A stretch of 64,000 bases of DNA from Sanguibacter inulinus (GTDB taxonomy: Bacteria > Actinomycetota > Actinomycetes > Actinomycetales > Cellulomonadaceae): positions 1 through 64,000 of the forward strand of contig NZ_JACBYE010000017.1 of assembly GCF_013415325.1 (NCBI RefSeq), read 5' to 3'. Numbering within the stretch: position 1 is the stretch's first letter; each line of letters begins with the position of its first letter. The translations under genes and the position numbers were made by a program. The notes beneath the pieces were generated by a model that saw only the letters and a list, made by a program, of their open reading frames with translations, was not told the origin of the DNA and ran no database searches. This document shows positions 25,668 through 35,153 of this stretch, piece after piece.

Positions 25668-26464
25668 CCGGCAGCCCGGGCGGACCCGAGGACGACGGCG
25701 CCGTCCCGCCGTCCTTCCCGCCCGCCGTCCGGTGGCCCTCCCCCACGGCACCGACCAGCACCGGCGACGTCGACCAGGACGCCACGGACGCCACGGACGC
25801 CACGGACGACACGGACGACACCCCGACCCCCCTCGCGAGCACCGCAGGCGCGAGCCGTGGTGGGGCGGACGCCGGTGAGCCGACCTCTCCCGAGGACAAG
25901 ACCGCAGAGCGCAAGGATCCCGGGCACGAGCACGGCCACCACCTCGACCGCAGAGACCGCCGACGCCGCGTCGCGATCGTGCTGCTCTCGGTCGCGCTCG
26001 TCGCCGCGCTCGCCGGTGGCGGATATCTCGCCGTGCTGTCGAACCAGTGGAGCGAACGCTCCGGTGAGTGGGAGGCGCAGTCGCGCGACCTCGGCCAGCA
26101 GGTCGCAGACCTCACGACAGACCTTGAGGGCATCACCAGCGACCTCACGAGCACGCGCGACCAGCTGACGACAGCCCAGCAGCGCATCACCGAGCTCGCC
26201 GACGAGAAGGCACAGGTCGGCGACGACCGCGAGACGCAGCGCATCATCGCCTCCGACATCCAGGCCGTGGCCGAGGCCGCCGTCGACGTGTCGTCGAAGA
26301 TGGGCGACTGCGTGACAGCACAGAGCACCCTGCTCGGCTATCTCGCCGCGCCAGACTCGACGACGCCGGAGATCCTGCAGCAGGCGACCGACGACACCAA
26401 CAGCATCTGCACGACCGCCGTCGACAGCTACACGGCGCTCCAGCAGGACCTGTCGCAGCCGTGA
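25664..26464 (+). CDS. Membrane-anchored coiled-coil protein, unknown function
   Basis: A 266-residue protein starting on TTG inside the previous stop codon. Residues 1-95 are acidic, Pro- and Thr-rich, including a DATDATDATDDTDDT stretch; then a basic patch (HLDRRDRRRR), one membrane span (about 103-125), a coiled coil (about 130-190, with regular leucine and valine spacing in RDLGQQVADLTTDLEG) and a C-terminal part with Cys213 and Cys252 that may pair. The topology is probably N-in, C-out. It overlaps the downstream protease gene by four bases, so the two proteins may act together at the envelope. No family name is assigned. Confidence 0.7.
   Translation: MTGSPGGPEDDGAVPPSFPPAVRWPSPTAPTSTGDVDQDATDATDATDDTDDTPTPLASTAGASRGGADAGEPTSPEDKTAERKDPGHEHGHHLDRRDRRRRVAIVLLSVALVAALAGGGYLAVLSNQWSERSGEWEAQSRDLGQQVADLTTDLEGITSDLTSTRDQLTTAQQRITELADEKAQVGDDRETQRIIASDIQAVAEAAVDVSSKMGDCVTAQSTLLGYLAAPDSTTPEILQQATDDTNSICTTAVDSYTALQQDLSQP
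25778..25822 (+). repeat. 9-bp tandem repeat inside the coiled-coil protein gene
   Basis: Five in-frame units of GACGCCACG or GACGACACG/C, coding for Asp-Ala-Thr and Asp-Asp-Thr. Copy change would alter only the length of the cytoplasmic acidic segment. Confidence 0.9.
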
Positions 26465-27204
26465 CGCGCCGATCAGCGACGCGCCGTGCGCTCGTGACAG
26501 GGGTCCTCTGCGGGTTCTTGGTGGCCGGCTGCGGGACCGTGCCCGAGCTCCCCGGCCCCATGCCCGAGTCTGTCGTCCCGACGCGCGGCGCCGGCAGCCT
26601 CCCGGACGAGACAGGCTTCTTGTCCCCCGACGGGTTCGACGCCGCTCAGCGCATGGCGGTCCGGGTCCGCAACGTCGGGTGCGAGGGCGTGATCCGCGGG
26701 ACAGGGTTCGCGATCGACGAGCGTGTGCTCATCACGAACAAGCACGTGGTGGAGGGCAACCAGGACCTCCAGCTGAGCACCTATGACGGACGAGACGTCA
26801 GCGTCACGGCGTCGCAGAGCGCGGCGCTGGCCGACCTCGCGGTCATCAGGACCGCCGAAGACCTCGCAACCTACCCGGACCTCGCGCCGACAGACCCCGA
26901 GCCTGGGGACGCCGTGACAGTGGTCGGCTACCCCAACGGCGGCGCGCTCACCGTCACCAAGGGCACGGTGATCGAGTACACCTCTGACCCGCTCAACGTC
27001 ACGCTCGGGCAGGTGCTCCTGACCGACGCGAGCGTCGAGCCGGGCAGCTCCGGGTCGGCCGCCCTCGACTCCGAGGGCAAGGTGATCGGCATCGTCTACG
27101 CCAAGAGCAGCGACGGCCTGAGCTACCTGGTACCCGTCAGCACCCTGCAGGACCTCCTCGCTGACGACAGCGGCTTCGAGGCCCAAGAACCGCTGGCCTG
27201 CTGA
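26461..27204 (+). CDS. Lipoprotein trypsin-like serine protease
   Basis: A 247-residue extracytoplasmic protease. The signal peptide ends in a lipobox, VAGC with Cys24, so it is anchored to the outer face of the membrane. The catalytic triad is complete: His95 in ITNKHVVEGN, Asp125 in ALADLAVIR and Ser197 in VEPGSSGSA. There is no PDZ domain, unlike HtrA. The start is GTG at 26461, overlapping the upstream stop (GTGA). Co-translation with the coiled-coil protein suggests a shared envelope role, perhaps with that protein as partner or substrate; this is inference. Confidence 0.85.
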   Translation: MTRRSATRRALVTGVLCGFLVAGCGTVPELPGPMPESVVPTRGAGSLPDETGFLSPDGFDAAQRMAVRVRNVGCEGVIRGTGFAIDERVLITNKHVVEGNQDLQLSTYDGRDVSVTASQSAALADLAVIRTAEDLATYPDLAPTDPEPGDAVTVVGYPNGGALTVTKGTVIEYTSDPLNVTLGQVLLTDASVEPGSSGSAALDSEGKVIGIVYAKSSDGLSYLVPVSTLQDLLADDSGFEAQEPLAC

Positions 27205-27253
27205 CCTCGAACGCTGCAGGCCCGTGAGCTGCTGGTCTGCTGCGCACACAGGT

Positions 27254-28147
27254 TCAGGAGGCGCGACCGATCCGCAGCTCGAGGGAGTCGACCCGCTCTC
27301 CGACGGTCTCGTCGGCCCCGAGCGCGGCGTTGACCTGCGCGAGCACGGCGTCGAGCTGAGCACGGGTCAGGCCTGGGTCGATCGCGAGGACGACAGCCAC
27401 CTCCTTGGACCGGCCCGGCTCTGCCCGGACCCGGACGACCGAGGGAATCCCTTCGAGGGCACCCGTGATCGCCTGCGCCACGAGCGGGTCGACGACCCCG
27501 TCGACGACGGCGGGCTCCCAGACCTGCCCCCGCGCGACGGCCCAGACGGCCGGGCGTGGGACGAGGGCGCTCGCCGGGCCTGCGGGGTCGACCACGAGGA
27601 GAGCCCACTCCTCGCTGACAGCCGAGAGCGCGGCACGGACGGCGTCGGCGGGCACGGGGCGGGCACGCGGGTGCCAGGCGGCCATCGCCGCGACCGAGGA
27701 GAACACGGGGAGCGCGCGACGCCCGTCGGGCGACTGGAGCGCGACGACACCTGCCGAGGCTTCTTTGTCGACCTTCAGACCGTCGGCCGTGGTGCCTTCG
27801 GCGTCGACCTCGGCCATGATCGGGATGAGCACCCGGACCTGGGCGAGGCGAGCCACGACTGCGGTCAGCGGAGCCCGTCCCTCAGTGTGCTCGACGAGCA
27901 GCCTCGCGAGCTCGGGGTCGGCTGTGCCGTCGTCCCCGGCGAAGGGCGAGGCACCGGGCAGCGCCCGCCCTGCGCCCTCGGATGCTCCGTGCTGCTCGGT
28001 CGCACCGTGGCCCTCGTGGGCAGTCGCACCGTGGCCCTCGTGGGCAGTCGCCCCGTCGCCCTCGTGGGCAGTCGTGGCGTCGTGCTCGTGGCGCGCGTGC
28101 CCGTCACGGCCCCCGTCGTGGGCCGGTCCGGGGACGGGAGTGGTCAC
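27254..28147 (-). CDS. SseB-family protein with His-rich repeat N terminus
   Basis: A 297-residue protein. After about 70 residues comes the SseB-like domain ([31 protein letters not shown]), with [21 protein letters not shown], and a C-terminal part ([27 protein letters not shown]). The N-terminal region is built from HEGHGATA-type octapeptides, encoded by a 24-bp tandem repeat. SseB proteins are of unclear biochemical function. The GTG at 28147 overlaps the priA stop codon (GTGA), so it is the last gene of the his block; it converges with the protease gene 49 bases away. Confidence 0.82.
   Translation of the reverse strand: MTTPVPGPAHDGGRDGHARHEHDATTAHEGDGATAHEGHGATAHEGHGATEQHGASEGAGRALPGASPFAGDDGTADPELARLLVEHTEGRAPLTAVVARLAQVRVLIPIMAEVDAEGTTADGLKVDKEASAGVVALQSPDGRRALPVFSSVAAMAAWHPRARPVPADAVRAALSAVSEEWALLVVDPAGPASALVPRPAVWAVARGQVWEPAVVDGVVDPLVAQAITGALEGIPSVVRVRAEPGRSKEVAVVLAIDPGLTRAQLDAVLAQVNAALGADETVGERVDSLELRIGRAS
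28001..28072 (-). repeat. 24-bp tandem repeat in the sseB-like gene
   Basis: Three consecutive 24-bp units, the first two identical and the third with three changes, code for HEGHGATA-like octapeptides (Asp replaces His in one). The His/Glu content could bind metal, but this is speculation. Confidence 0.9.
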
Positions 28148-28875
28148 GGACGGCCTGCGACGTCGAGCGCCTGCGGCAGCGTGAACGCACCCGCGTACAG
28201 TGCCTTGCCGACGATCGTGCCCTCGACGCCCGAGCCGACGAGCTCGCGGAGCGCGACCAGGTCGTCGAGGCTCGAGATGCCGCCGGAGGCGACGACGGGG
28301 GCCGACGTCCGGGCGGCGACGTCGCGCAGCAGCTCGAGGTTCGGTCCGCGCAGCGTCCCGTCCTTGGTCACGTCGGTCACCACGTAGCGTGCGCAGCCAG
28401 CCTCGTCGAGGCGGGCCAGGACCTCCCAGAGGTCGCCGCCCTCCTGCGTCCAGCCACGCGCGGCGAGCGTGGTGCCGCGCACGTCGAGACCGACAGCGAT
28501 CGCGTCGCCGTGCTCGGCGATCACCCGGGCGGTCCACTCGGGGTTCTCGAGCGCAGCCGTCCCGAGGTTGACGCGGGAGCAGCCTGTCGCGAGTGCGCGC
28601 TCGAGCGAGGCGTCGTCGCGGATGCCTCCCGAGAGCTCGACCTTGATGTCGAGGCGCCCCACGACGTCGGCGAGGAGCTCTGCGTTCGAGCCGCGCCCGA
28701 AGGCCGCGTCGAGGTCGACGAGGTGCACCCACTCGGCGCCACCCGACTGCCAGTCGAGCGCAGCCGTCAGCGGGTCGCCGTAGGACGTCTCCGACCCGGC
28801 CTCCCCCTGGACGAGCCTGACGGCCTGCCCCTCGGCGACGTCGACGGCGGGCAGGAGTACGAGACGGTCAGTCAT
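28144..28875 (-). CDS. priA: Phosphoribosyl isomerase (HisA/PriA)
   Basis: Isomerises ProFAR to PRFAR in histidine synthesis; in actinobacteria the bifunctional PriA also does the TrpF step. The 243-residue TIM barrel shows [15 protein letters not shown] at strand 1, [13 protein letters not shown] and a C-terminal [13 protein letters not shown] phosphate loop. The ATG at 28875 is chosen because homologues begin close to LLPAVDV. The bifunctional role is inferred from the phylum; no trpF is seen here. A 153-base gap without a recognisable gene separates it from hisH. Confidence 0.94.
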   Translation of the reverse strand: MTDRLVLLPAVDVAEGQAVRLVQGEAGSETSYGDPLTAALDWQSGGAEWVHLVDLDAAFGRGSNAELLADVVGRLDIKVELSGGIRDDASLERALATGCSRVNLGTAALENPEWTARVIAEHGDAIAVGLDVRGTTLAARGWTQEGGDLWEVLARLDEAGCARYVVTDVTKDGTLRGPNLELLRDVAARTSAPVVASGGISSLDDLVALRELVGSGVEGTIVGKALYAGAFTLPQALDVAGRP

Positions 28876-29028
28876 GGTGGAGATCCTCTCGGGACCGGTG
28901 GTCGTGGATGCTTCAGGGGTGTGCAGGGCGCGGTACCACCGCACAGACGGTGTCGGCGCCAGGTTGACGCGGCGACCGCCCCGCGAGTGCGGAGACCGTC
29001 GAGCGACGTCTGCGGGCGGCCGAGCAGG

Positions 29029-29676
29029 TCAGAGCGAGCCGAGCCAGTTGCGCAGCAGCTGCGCCCCGGCGTCGCCCGACTTCTCGGGGTGGAACTGGGT
29101 GGCCGAGAGCGGTCCGTTCTCGACCGCGGCGACGAACCTGCCACCGTGGTCGGACCAGGTGACCTGCGGCGGCTTGAAGCGGGCGTCGACGGGCTCGCCT
29201 GCACCGAGGTCGAAGCTCCGGGCGGCGTAGGAGTGGACGAAGTAGAAGCGTTCGTCCTCGATACCGTCGAAGAGCACCGAGCCTGCGGGGGGCTCGACGG
29301 TGTCCCACCCCATGTGCGGGACCACGGGCGCCTCGAGCCTGTCGACGACGCCGGGCCACTGCGCGAGGCCCTCGGTGTGCTCACCGTGCTCTTCGCCCGC
29401 GTCGAACATGATCTGCATCCCGACGCAGATGCCCAGCACCGGGCGCCCTCCAGAGAGACGACGCTCGACGATCTGCCCTCCGCGGACCTTGGCGAGGCCG
29501 TCCATGACAGCTGCGAAGGCACCGACCCCGGGGACGACGAGTCCGTCGGCGACCGAGGCGACCTTCGGGTCGGCGGTGAGCTCGACGGCTGCGCCGACCC
29601 GCTCGAGGGCGCGGACGGCCGAGCGGACGTTGCCGAAGCCGTAGTCGAGGACGACGACCGTAGGTCTGCCAGCCAT
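29029..29676 (-). CDS. hisH: Imidazole glycerol phosphate synthase, glutaminase subunit
   Basis: Supplies ammonia from glutamine to HisF. The 215 residues carry the class I amidotransferase triad: Cys in [12 protein letters not shown] near residue 84, and the His and Glu in [13 protein letters not shown]. The oxyanion strand PGVGAF and the PHMGWD motif of HisH are present. The ATG at 29676 lies one base after the stop codon of the upstream unknown gene. Its partner hisF is not in this window. Confidence 0.96.
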   Translation of the reverse strand: MAGRPTVVVLDYGFGNVRSAVRALERVGAAVELTADPKVASVADGLVVPGVGAFAAVMDGLAKVRGGQIVERRLSGGRPVLGICVGMQIMFDAGEEHGEHTEGLAQWPGVVDRLEAPVVPHMGWDTVEPPAGSVLFDGIEDERFYFVHSYAARSFDLGAGEPVDARFKPPQVTWSDHGGRFVAAVENGPLSATQFHPEKSGDAGAQLLRNWLGSL

Positions 29677-29677
29677 C

Positions 29678-30130
29678 TCAGCGCCTCCCGCGGGCTCGGC
29701 CCGTCGCGGCGAGGCTGCGGGCAGCCTTCCACCGCGAGATGCCCTTGCTGGACACCGCGCCCTCCACGTCTGCGGCCGCGACCGCCCCGAGGAGGACGTC
29801 TTCGAACTCGTGGGGTGCACCGTCGAGCACGAGGGCTGCCGGGAGGTCTTCTCCACGGACGCCGGCCTGCCACTGGCTCGCGGCGATGTGCCCGTCGGTG
29901 ACCTCGAAGAGGATGAGCGGGACTGTCTTGACGAGACCTGAGACCGAGCGCGCGAGCTCTGCCGGACGGTCGCCCGACGGGTCGCGCAGGACCGCGTAGG
30001 CGCCGATGGGCGACGGGACGGCGTCGACGACGTGCTTGCCCATCGCGCAGGCCGCAGCGAGCGCGTCGGCTGTCGCGACCTGCGTGAGGATGGCGGCGAC
30101 GCTCACGGCGCCCTGGTCGGGGCTGCTCAC
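29678..30130 (-). CDS. Conserved-looking protein of unknown function in the his operon
   Basis: A 150-residue protein starting on GTG inside the hisB stop codon (GTGA) and ending one base before hisH, so it is certainly part of the operon. It has an Ala-rich N-terminal helix region ([28 protein letters not shown]), a [11 protein letters not shown] strand segment, and a basic C-terminal tail ([18 protein letters not shown]). No catalytic motif or known fold is recognised. A role linked to histidine synthesis, for example with HisH or HisB, is suggested only by position. Confidence 0.75.
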   Translation of the reverse strand: MSSPDQGAVSVAAILTQVATADALAAACAMGKHVVDAVPSPIGAYAVLRDPSGDRPAELARSVSGLVKTVPLILFEVTDGHIAASQWQAGVRGEDLPAALVLDGAPHEFEDVLLGAVAAADVEGAVSSKGISRWKAARSLAATGRARGRR

Positions 30131-30741
30131 AGTGCTCCCTTGGTCGACGGGATGCCCTCGACGCGCGGGTCCGGCTCGACGGCTGCGCGCAGGGCTCGGG
30201 CGAGTGCCTTGAACTGCGCCTCGACGATGTGGTGCGGGTCGCGGCCGGCGAGGACCCGCATGTGGATGCAGATCCCGGCGTGGTGCGCGATCGACTCGAG
30301 CACGTGACGGGTCAGCGAGCCCGTGAAGTGCCCGCCGATGAGGTGGTACTCCTGCCCTGCAGGCTCCCCCGTGTGCACGAGGTACGGGCGACCGGAGACG
30401 TCGACGACAGCCTGGGCGAGCGCCTCGTCGAGCGGCACGAGGGCGTCGCCGAAGCGGCCGATGCCGGACTTGTCACCGAGGGCGATCCGGAGCGCCTCAC
30501 CGAAGGCGATCGCGGTGTCTTCGACGGTGTGGTGGGCGTCGATGTGGGTGTCACCGGTCGCCTTGACCGTGAGGTCGATGAGCGAGTGCTTGCCGAGCGC
30601 CGTGAGCATGTGGTCGTAGAAGGGCACCGACGTCGAGATGTCGGTGCGGCCCGTACCGTCGAGGTCGATCTCGACGAGGACGCTCGACTCGCTCGTGGTC
30701 CGTTCGACGCGTCCACGACGCGTCCCCTGTGCAGCGTTCAC
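30127..30741 (-). CDS. hisB: Imidazoleglycerol-phosphate dehydratase
   Basis: Dehydrates imidazole glycerol phosphate. The 204 residues are the monofunctional type. Metal-binding histidine clusters are visible: [22 protein letters not shown] in the first half and [23 protein letters not shown] in the second. GTG at 30741 overlaps the hisC stop codon (GTGA), fixing the start. Downstream, the unknown 150-residue gene starts inside its stop codon. Confidence 0.96.
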   Translation of the reverse strand: MNAAQGTRRGRVERTTSESSVLVEIDLDGTGRTDISTSVPFYDHMLTALGKHSLIDLTVKATGDTHIDAHHTVEDTAIAFGEALRIALGDKSGIGRFGDALVPLDEALAQAVVDVSGRPYLVHTGEPAGQEYHLIGGHFTGSLTRHVLESIAHHAGICIHMRVLAGRDPHHIVEAQFKALARALRAAVEPDPRVEGIPSTKGAL

Positions 30742-31880
30742 AGCCCTGCCACCTCCACCAGTGCGTTCTTGAACGCGATCATGTCCTGCGGTGTGCCGAT
30801 CGACACCCGGAGCCAGCCCTCGGGCCCGGTCTCCCGGATGAGGACGCCTCGGTCGAGAAGACCCTGCCACACGGCGTGCCGGTCGTCGAACGTGCCGAAG
30901 AGCACGAAGTTCGAGTCCGACTCGGCGGCCTGGAGAGGCCGCCCGTCGAGGGTCTGAGCACGCAACCACGCGACCGTGGCGTCACGCTCGGTCCTGAGCG
31001 AATCTACCTGGGCGAGCAGCGCTGGCGCGTGCGCGAGGGCGGCGCGGGCCGTGGCCTGCGTCACTGCTGACAGGTGGTAGGGCAGCCGGACGATGCGCAG
31101 GGCGTCGACGAGGTCGGTCGAGCCGGCCAGGTATCCGACCCGTGCCCCTGCCAGGGCGAAGGCCTTGGACATGGTGCGGCTCACGGCGAGGTTGGGGTAG
31201 CGCTCGAGCAGCTCGAGGGCCGAGGGCACACCGGCCCGGCGGAACTCCGCGTACGCCTCGTCGACCACGACCACGGCGGGCGAGCCGTCCACGTCGAGCT
31301 CGAGCGCAGCCTCGCAGACCGCCTCGATGGTCGAGAAGGGCATCGCGGTGCCCGTCGGGTTGTTCGGGCTGGTGAGGATCACGATCGAGGGCGTGTGCTC
31401 GCGCAGTGTCGCGACCGCGACCTCGGGGTCGAGCGTGAAGTCTTCTTCTCGACGTCCGGCAACCCAGCGGGTGTGGGTGTCGCGCGCGTACTCGGGGTAC
31501 ATGGAATAGGTGGGCGCGAAGGACAGCGCCGTGCGCCCTGGACCGCCGAAGGCCTGCATGAGGTGCAGCATGACCTCGTTGGAGCCGTTCGCGGCCCAGA
31601 CCTGCTCGGTGGCGACGCGCACGCCAGACTCCTGCGCCAGGTAGTCCGCGAGGTCGGACCGCAGCGCCGGGAAGTCCCGGTCCGGGTAGCGGTTGAGCGT
31701 CGACGCCGCAGCAGACACGTACTCCGCGAGTGTCGCGACGACCTGCGGACCGGGCGGGTAGGGGTTCTCGTTGACGTTGAGCAGGTGCGGGACGTCGATC
31801 TGGGGCGCGCCGTAGGGCACCTCGCCGGCGAGGTCGGGGCGCAGAGGCAACGTGATCGGGGTGTCGGCTCGTGGAGTCAC
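30738..31880 (-). CDS. hisC: Histidinol-phosphate aminotransferase
   Basis: PLP enzyme that makes histidinol phosphate. The 380 residues show the [12 protein letters not shown] start of the domain, [19 protein letters not shown], the TSPNNPTGT loop and the PLP lysine in [17 protein letters not shown]. The GTG start at 31880 is exactly six bases downstream of a -10-like TAGAAT, so the message is probably leaderless. First gene of the block hisC-hisB-unknown-hisH-priA-sseB; hisD, normally just upstream, lies 12.4 kb away. Confidence 0.96.
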   Translation of the reverse strand: MTPRADTPITLPLRPDLAGEVPYGAPQIDVPHLLNVNENPYPPGPQVVATLAEYVSAAASTLNRYPDRDFPALRSDLADYLAQESGVRVATEQVWAANGSNEVMLHLMQAFGGPGRTALSFAPTYSMYPEYARDTHTRWVAGRREEDFTLDPEVAVATLREHTPSIVILTSPNNPTGTAMPFSTIEAVCEAALELDVDGSPAVVVVDEAYAEFRRAGVPSALELLERYPNLAVSRTMSKAFALAGARVGYLAGSTDLVDALRIVRLPYHLSAVTQATARAALAHAPALLAQVDSLRTERDATVAWLRAQTLDGRPLQAAESDSNFVLFGTFDDRHAVWQGLLDRGVLIRETGPEGWLRVSIGTPQDMIAFKNALVEVAGL

Positions 31881-31886
31881 AGGACC

Positions 31887-31892
31887 ATTCTA
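31887..31892 (-). promoter_or_regulatory. -10 hexamer TAGAAT, leaderless start of hisC
   Basis: TAGAAT, six bases, then the GTG start codon. The same layout, TAGGAT with GGTC at the start of its spacer, precedes hisD at 45632-45637. Confidence 0.65.
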
Positions 31893-32033
31893 GGAAGGAT
31901 CACGGGACTCAGACGCCGGTGTCCACAGGGGGCACCTCTTCGGTCTCCGACGCACCGGTCGTCCACAGGACCACGCGAGGTCGACCTGTCCACAGCGCCG
32001 CTCTCGGCTGTCACACGCTCGCGCAGAAGTCCT

Positions 32034-32039
32034 TAGGCT
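32034..32039 (+). promoter_or_regulatory. -10 hexamer TAGGCT, leaderless start of recQ
   Basis: TAGGCT is followed by six bases and the ATG at 32046. It is divergent from the hisC promoter, 142 bases away. Confidence 0.6.
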
Positions 32040-32045
32040 TGCTGC

Positions 32046-35000
32046 ATGACCTCCGACGGCGACACCACCCCGGCCGACGACAGCCCGGACCTCGTCTCGA
32101 TGCCCGAGAGCGGCATCCCGGCGTCGTCTCCCCTGCCTTTCAAGCCCAAGGGCCCCAAGCGCTGGGGGGTCGAGCCCGACTGGTCCAAGCTGCCGTCGAC
32201 GCCCCGCCGCCGGGCCGTCGTCGACGACGGCCCGGCGTGGGGCACGTCCTCGATGGACGCCCGCCGTCTGGTCTCGGGCACCCCGGACGACGTCGCGCCG
32301 GCAGCACAGCCGACCACGACGCCAGAGCCGGCCCCGGCGTGGCAGACGCCGGGGTTCGCCCCCGAGCCCGACGAGGACGAGACCTTCACCGGACAGCCCG
32401 CGGAGCCGGGCGCAGTGCCGCTCCTCGAGGACGACGAAGACGACGAAGACGACGAGATGTTCGACGAGGACGAGGACGACGAGGAGATGCAGCCTGCTCC
32501 CGAGACTGTCACCGCCCCCGAACCGGAGACCGACACCGCACCCGTCACCGCGCCCGTCACCGAGCCGACCCCCGTGCACAGCTCGCCGTCCGAGCCTGGT
32601 CTCGCACAGACCCGGTCCGCAGAGCAGCGCTCGACCGCAGAGCACAGCCCGCACGCCCCGACCGACGCGAGAGAGACGACAGACCACCCCATGGCCGACC
32701 GCAGGACCCCCGGCACCGACGAGGCGACGGCCACCACGCAGGCTGCACCCGCGGCACGCACGAACGACGACCCCTACGGCGAGGACCCTTACAAGGACGT
32801 CCCCTTCTTCGACGAGCCTGTCGACGACGCCTGGGGCGAAGAGATGGCCGCGGCCTCGGCCGGACGTCTCGACCCGGTGGACGGACGCCGGACGTCGGGT
32901 GCGCGTGGCGAGCGTGTGGCGGCCCCGGCAGCACCAGCCCGCCCCGCCGCGGTCCGGGTCCGCCCGGGGGCCGACGAGGACCTGCGCCCCGAGGCCGAGG
33001 CTGCGCTGCGCCGTCTCGTGGGCCGCGACGACGCTGTCCTGCGCGACGACCAGTGGACGGCGATCCACGCTCTCGTGGCCGAGCAGCGCCGAGCCCTCGT
33101 GGTGCAGCGCACCGGGTGGGGAAAGTCCGCGGTGTACTTCGTCGCGACCTCCCTGCTCCGCGCACGAGGTTCAGGGCCGACCATCATCATCTCGCCGCTG
33201 CTCGCGCTGATGCGTGACCAGATCGCCGCGGCCGGGCGCGCCGGTGTCCGTGCGGCGACCATCAACTCGGCCAACGTCACCGAGTGGGACCAGATCCACG
33301 AGCAGATCAGCAACGGAGACATCGACGTCCTTCTCTGCTCGCCCGAGCGGCTCAACAACCCGGGCTTCCGCGACGAGGTGCTCCCCCGCCTTGCCGCGGA
33401 CGCAGGTCTCGTGGTCATCGACGAGGCTCACTGCGTCTCCGACTGGGGCCACGACTTCCGACCTGACTACCGCCGCATCCGGACCCTGCTCGCCGAGCTC
33501 CCCGAGGGCATCCCCGTGCTCGCCACGACGGCCACGGCCAACGCACGCGTGACCCAGGACGTCGCCGAACAGCTCGAGATCACCGGAGAGGGTGCGGGCC
33601 GCAGCGAGGTCCTCGTGCTCCGCGGCGGTCTGGACCGCGAGTCCCTGCACCTCAACGTGCTCCGCCTCGGCGACCAGCCGACCCGTGTCGCGTGGCTCCT
33701 CGAGGCCCTGCGCTCGACCGAGGGCTCCGGCATCGTCTACTGCCTCACCGTGTCGGTCGCCGAGCAGGTCGCCGCGCAGCTCAAGGCTGCGGGCCTGCCC
33801 GTCGCGGCCTACACGGGACGCACCGACCCGACCGAGCGGGAGTCCCTCGAGGCGGACCTCAAGGCCAACCGCGTCAAGGCGCTCGTCGCGACCTCAGCCC
33901 TGGGCATGGGCTTCGACAAGCCCGACCTCGGCTTTGTCGTGCACCTCGGCGCCCCCAGCTCGCCGATCGCCTACTACCAGCAGGTCGGTCGAGCCGGCCG
34001 TGGAGTCGACAGCGCGCTCGTCGTGCTCCTCCCCGGTGAGGAAGACCAGCGGATCTGGGAGTACTTCGGCTCGCTGGCCTTCCCCCGAGAAGACCAGGTC
34101 CGTGCCACGCTCGACGCCCTGTCCCGGGGGGGCACGCAGTCGGCGCAGGCCCTCGAGACACAGGTCGACCTCACCCGGTCGCGTCTGGAGATGATGCTCA
34201 AGGTCCTCGACGTCGACGGAGCAGTCAAGCGGGTCAAGGGCGGGTGGGAGGCGACGGGCCAGGGCTGGACCTACGAGGCCGACCGCTACGCCCGCGTCGA
34301 GCAGGCCCGCCTCGCCGAGCAGCGCACCATGCTCGACTACGAGTCGACCGACGGCTGCCGGATGGCCTTCCTGCGCCGCACCCTCGACGACCCAGACCTC
34401 CGTCCCGACGAGCGGTGCGGCCGCTGCGACAACTGCGGTGGCTCGACGCTGCCCGCCGCCCCGACGACCGAGCACGTGGCACAGGCCCGCAAGGCCATGG
34501 ACGTCCCTGGGGTCGTCGTCGAGCCCCGCAGCATGTGGCCCACAGGGATGGCGACCCTCGGCATCGACCTCAAGGGCAAGATCTCCCCCGCCGAGAAGAC
34601 CGAGCCGGGCCGGGCGGTGGCGCGCCTCGACGGGCTCGGCTGGTCGCAGCCCCTCCGTGAGCTCTTCGCGTCCACGACCCCGGACGGCGAGGTCCCCGTC
34701 CACCTCCGACGCGCCGCGGCGCAGGTCCTCGACGCGTGGGACGGGCTCCAGGTCGACGGGGTCGTCTGCGTGCGGTCGACGACGCGACCCGTGCTCGTCG
34801 AGCACCTCGCCCGCGGGCTCGCGAAGTACCTGGACAAGCCCTTCGTCGGATTCGTGGGACCTCTCGGCGGCCACGAAGCCCCACCCCGCCACGACGTGAA
34901 CTCCGCCATGCGCCTCGCCGGGGTGGCGCAGCGCCTCGGCCTCGACCTGACACCCGCAGCGAGCGCAGGCCTGGCAGGACGGTCGATCCTGCTCGTCGAC

Positions 35001-35099
35001 GACCGTGTAGCCTCCGGGTGGACGCTGGCCGTGGCTGGCCGTCTGCTGCGCCAGGCCGGCGCAGGTGCGGTCCTGCCCTTCGTCCTCGCCCAGCAGTAG
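32046..35099 (+). CDS. recQ: RecQ-family DNA helicase with acidic N terminus and C-terminal phosphoribosyltransferase-like domain
   Basis: A 1017-residue helicase. Residues 1-320 are low-complexity and acidic, with a strongly Asp/Glu-rich run at about 130-148. The two RecA-like domains follow: Walker A RTGWGKSAVYF near 356 (Trp where E. coli RecQ has Gly), DEAHCVSDWGHDFRPDY near 459, and QQVGRAGRG motif VI near 660. A zinc-binding part ends with CGRCDNC near 791, with its first Cys in TDGCRMAF. In place of an HRDC domain, the last 200 residues end in LLVDDRVASGWT, the PRPP-loop pattern of type I phosphoribosyltransferases. RecQ unwinds DNA during recombination; the role of the extra domain is unknown. 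Confidence 0.9.
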   Translation: MTSDGDTTPADDSPDLVSMPESGIPASSPLPFKPKGPKRWGVEPDWSKLPSTPRRRAVVDDGPAWGTSSMDARRLVSGTPDDVAPAAQPTTTPEPAPAWQTPGFAPEPDEDETFTGQPAEPGAVPLLEDDEDDEDDEMFDEDEDDEEMQPAPETVTAPEPETDTAPVTAPVTEPTPVHSSPSEPGLAQTRSAEQRSTAEHSPHAPTDARETTDHPMADRRTPGTDEATATTQAAPAARTNDDPYGEDPYKDVPFFDEPVDDAWGEEMAAASAGRLDPVDGRRTSGARGERVAAPAAPARPAAVRVRPGADEDLRPEAEAALRRLVGRDDAVLRDDQWTAIHALVAEQRRALVVQRTGWGKSAVYFVATSLLRARGSGPTIIISPLLALMRDQIAAAGRAGVRAATINSANVTEWDQIHEQISNGDIDVLLCSPERLNNPGFRDEVLPRLAADAGLVVIDEAHCVSDWGHDFRPDYRRIRTLLAELPEGIPVLATTATANARVTQDVAEQLEITGEGAGRSEVLVLRGGLDRESLHLNVLRLGDQPTRVAWLLEALRSTEGSGIVYCLTVSVAEQVAAQLKAAGLPVAAYTGRTDPTERESLEADLKANRVKALVATSALGMGFDKPDLGFVVHLGAPSSPIAYYQQVGRAGRGVDSALVVLLPGEEDQRIWEYFGSLAFPREDQVRATLDALSRGGTQSAQALETQVDLTRSRLEMMLKVLDVDGAVKRVKGGWEATGQGWTYEADRYARVEQARLAEQRTMLDYESTDGCRMAFLRRTLDDPDLRPDERCGRCDNCGGSTLPAAPTTEHVAQARKAMDVPGVVVEPRSMWPTGMATLGIDLKGKISPAEKTEPGRAVARLDGLGWSQPLRELFASTTPDGEVPVHLRRAAAQVLDAWDGLQVDGVVCVRSTTRPVLVEHLARGLAKYLDKPFVGFVGPLGGHEAPPRHDVNSAMRLAGVAQRLGLDLTPAASAGLAGRSILLVDDRVASGWTLAVAGRLLRQAGAGAVLPFVLAQQ

Positions 35100-35115
35100 C
35101 CCGGCGACGACCAGC

Positions 35116-35153
35116 CCCGCCCGCACCCACCCGACCGGGCAGGTGCGGGCGGG
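35116..35153 (+). terminator. Intrinsic terminator after recQ
   Basis: A perfect 12-bp stem (cccgcccgcacc with ggtgcgggcggg) around a 14-base loop, 17 bases after the recQ stop codon. The next 235 bases to the transporter gene hold no further feature I can support. Confidence 0.75.

Noticed and set aside
28876-29028. The gap between hisH and priA checked for a short gene
   Set aside because: Only frames that extend hisH or priA neighbours or run antisense are open; nothing with support.
27982-29901. A 639-codon plus-strand frame opposite sseB, priA and hisH
   Set aside because: Antisense to three genes with clear motifs; composition typical of a shadow frame.
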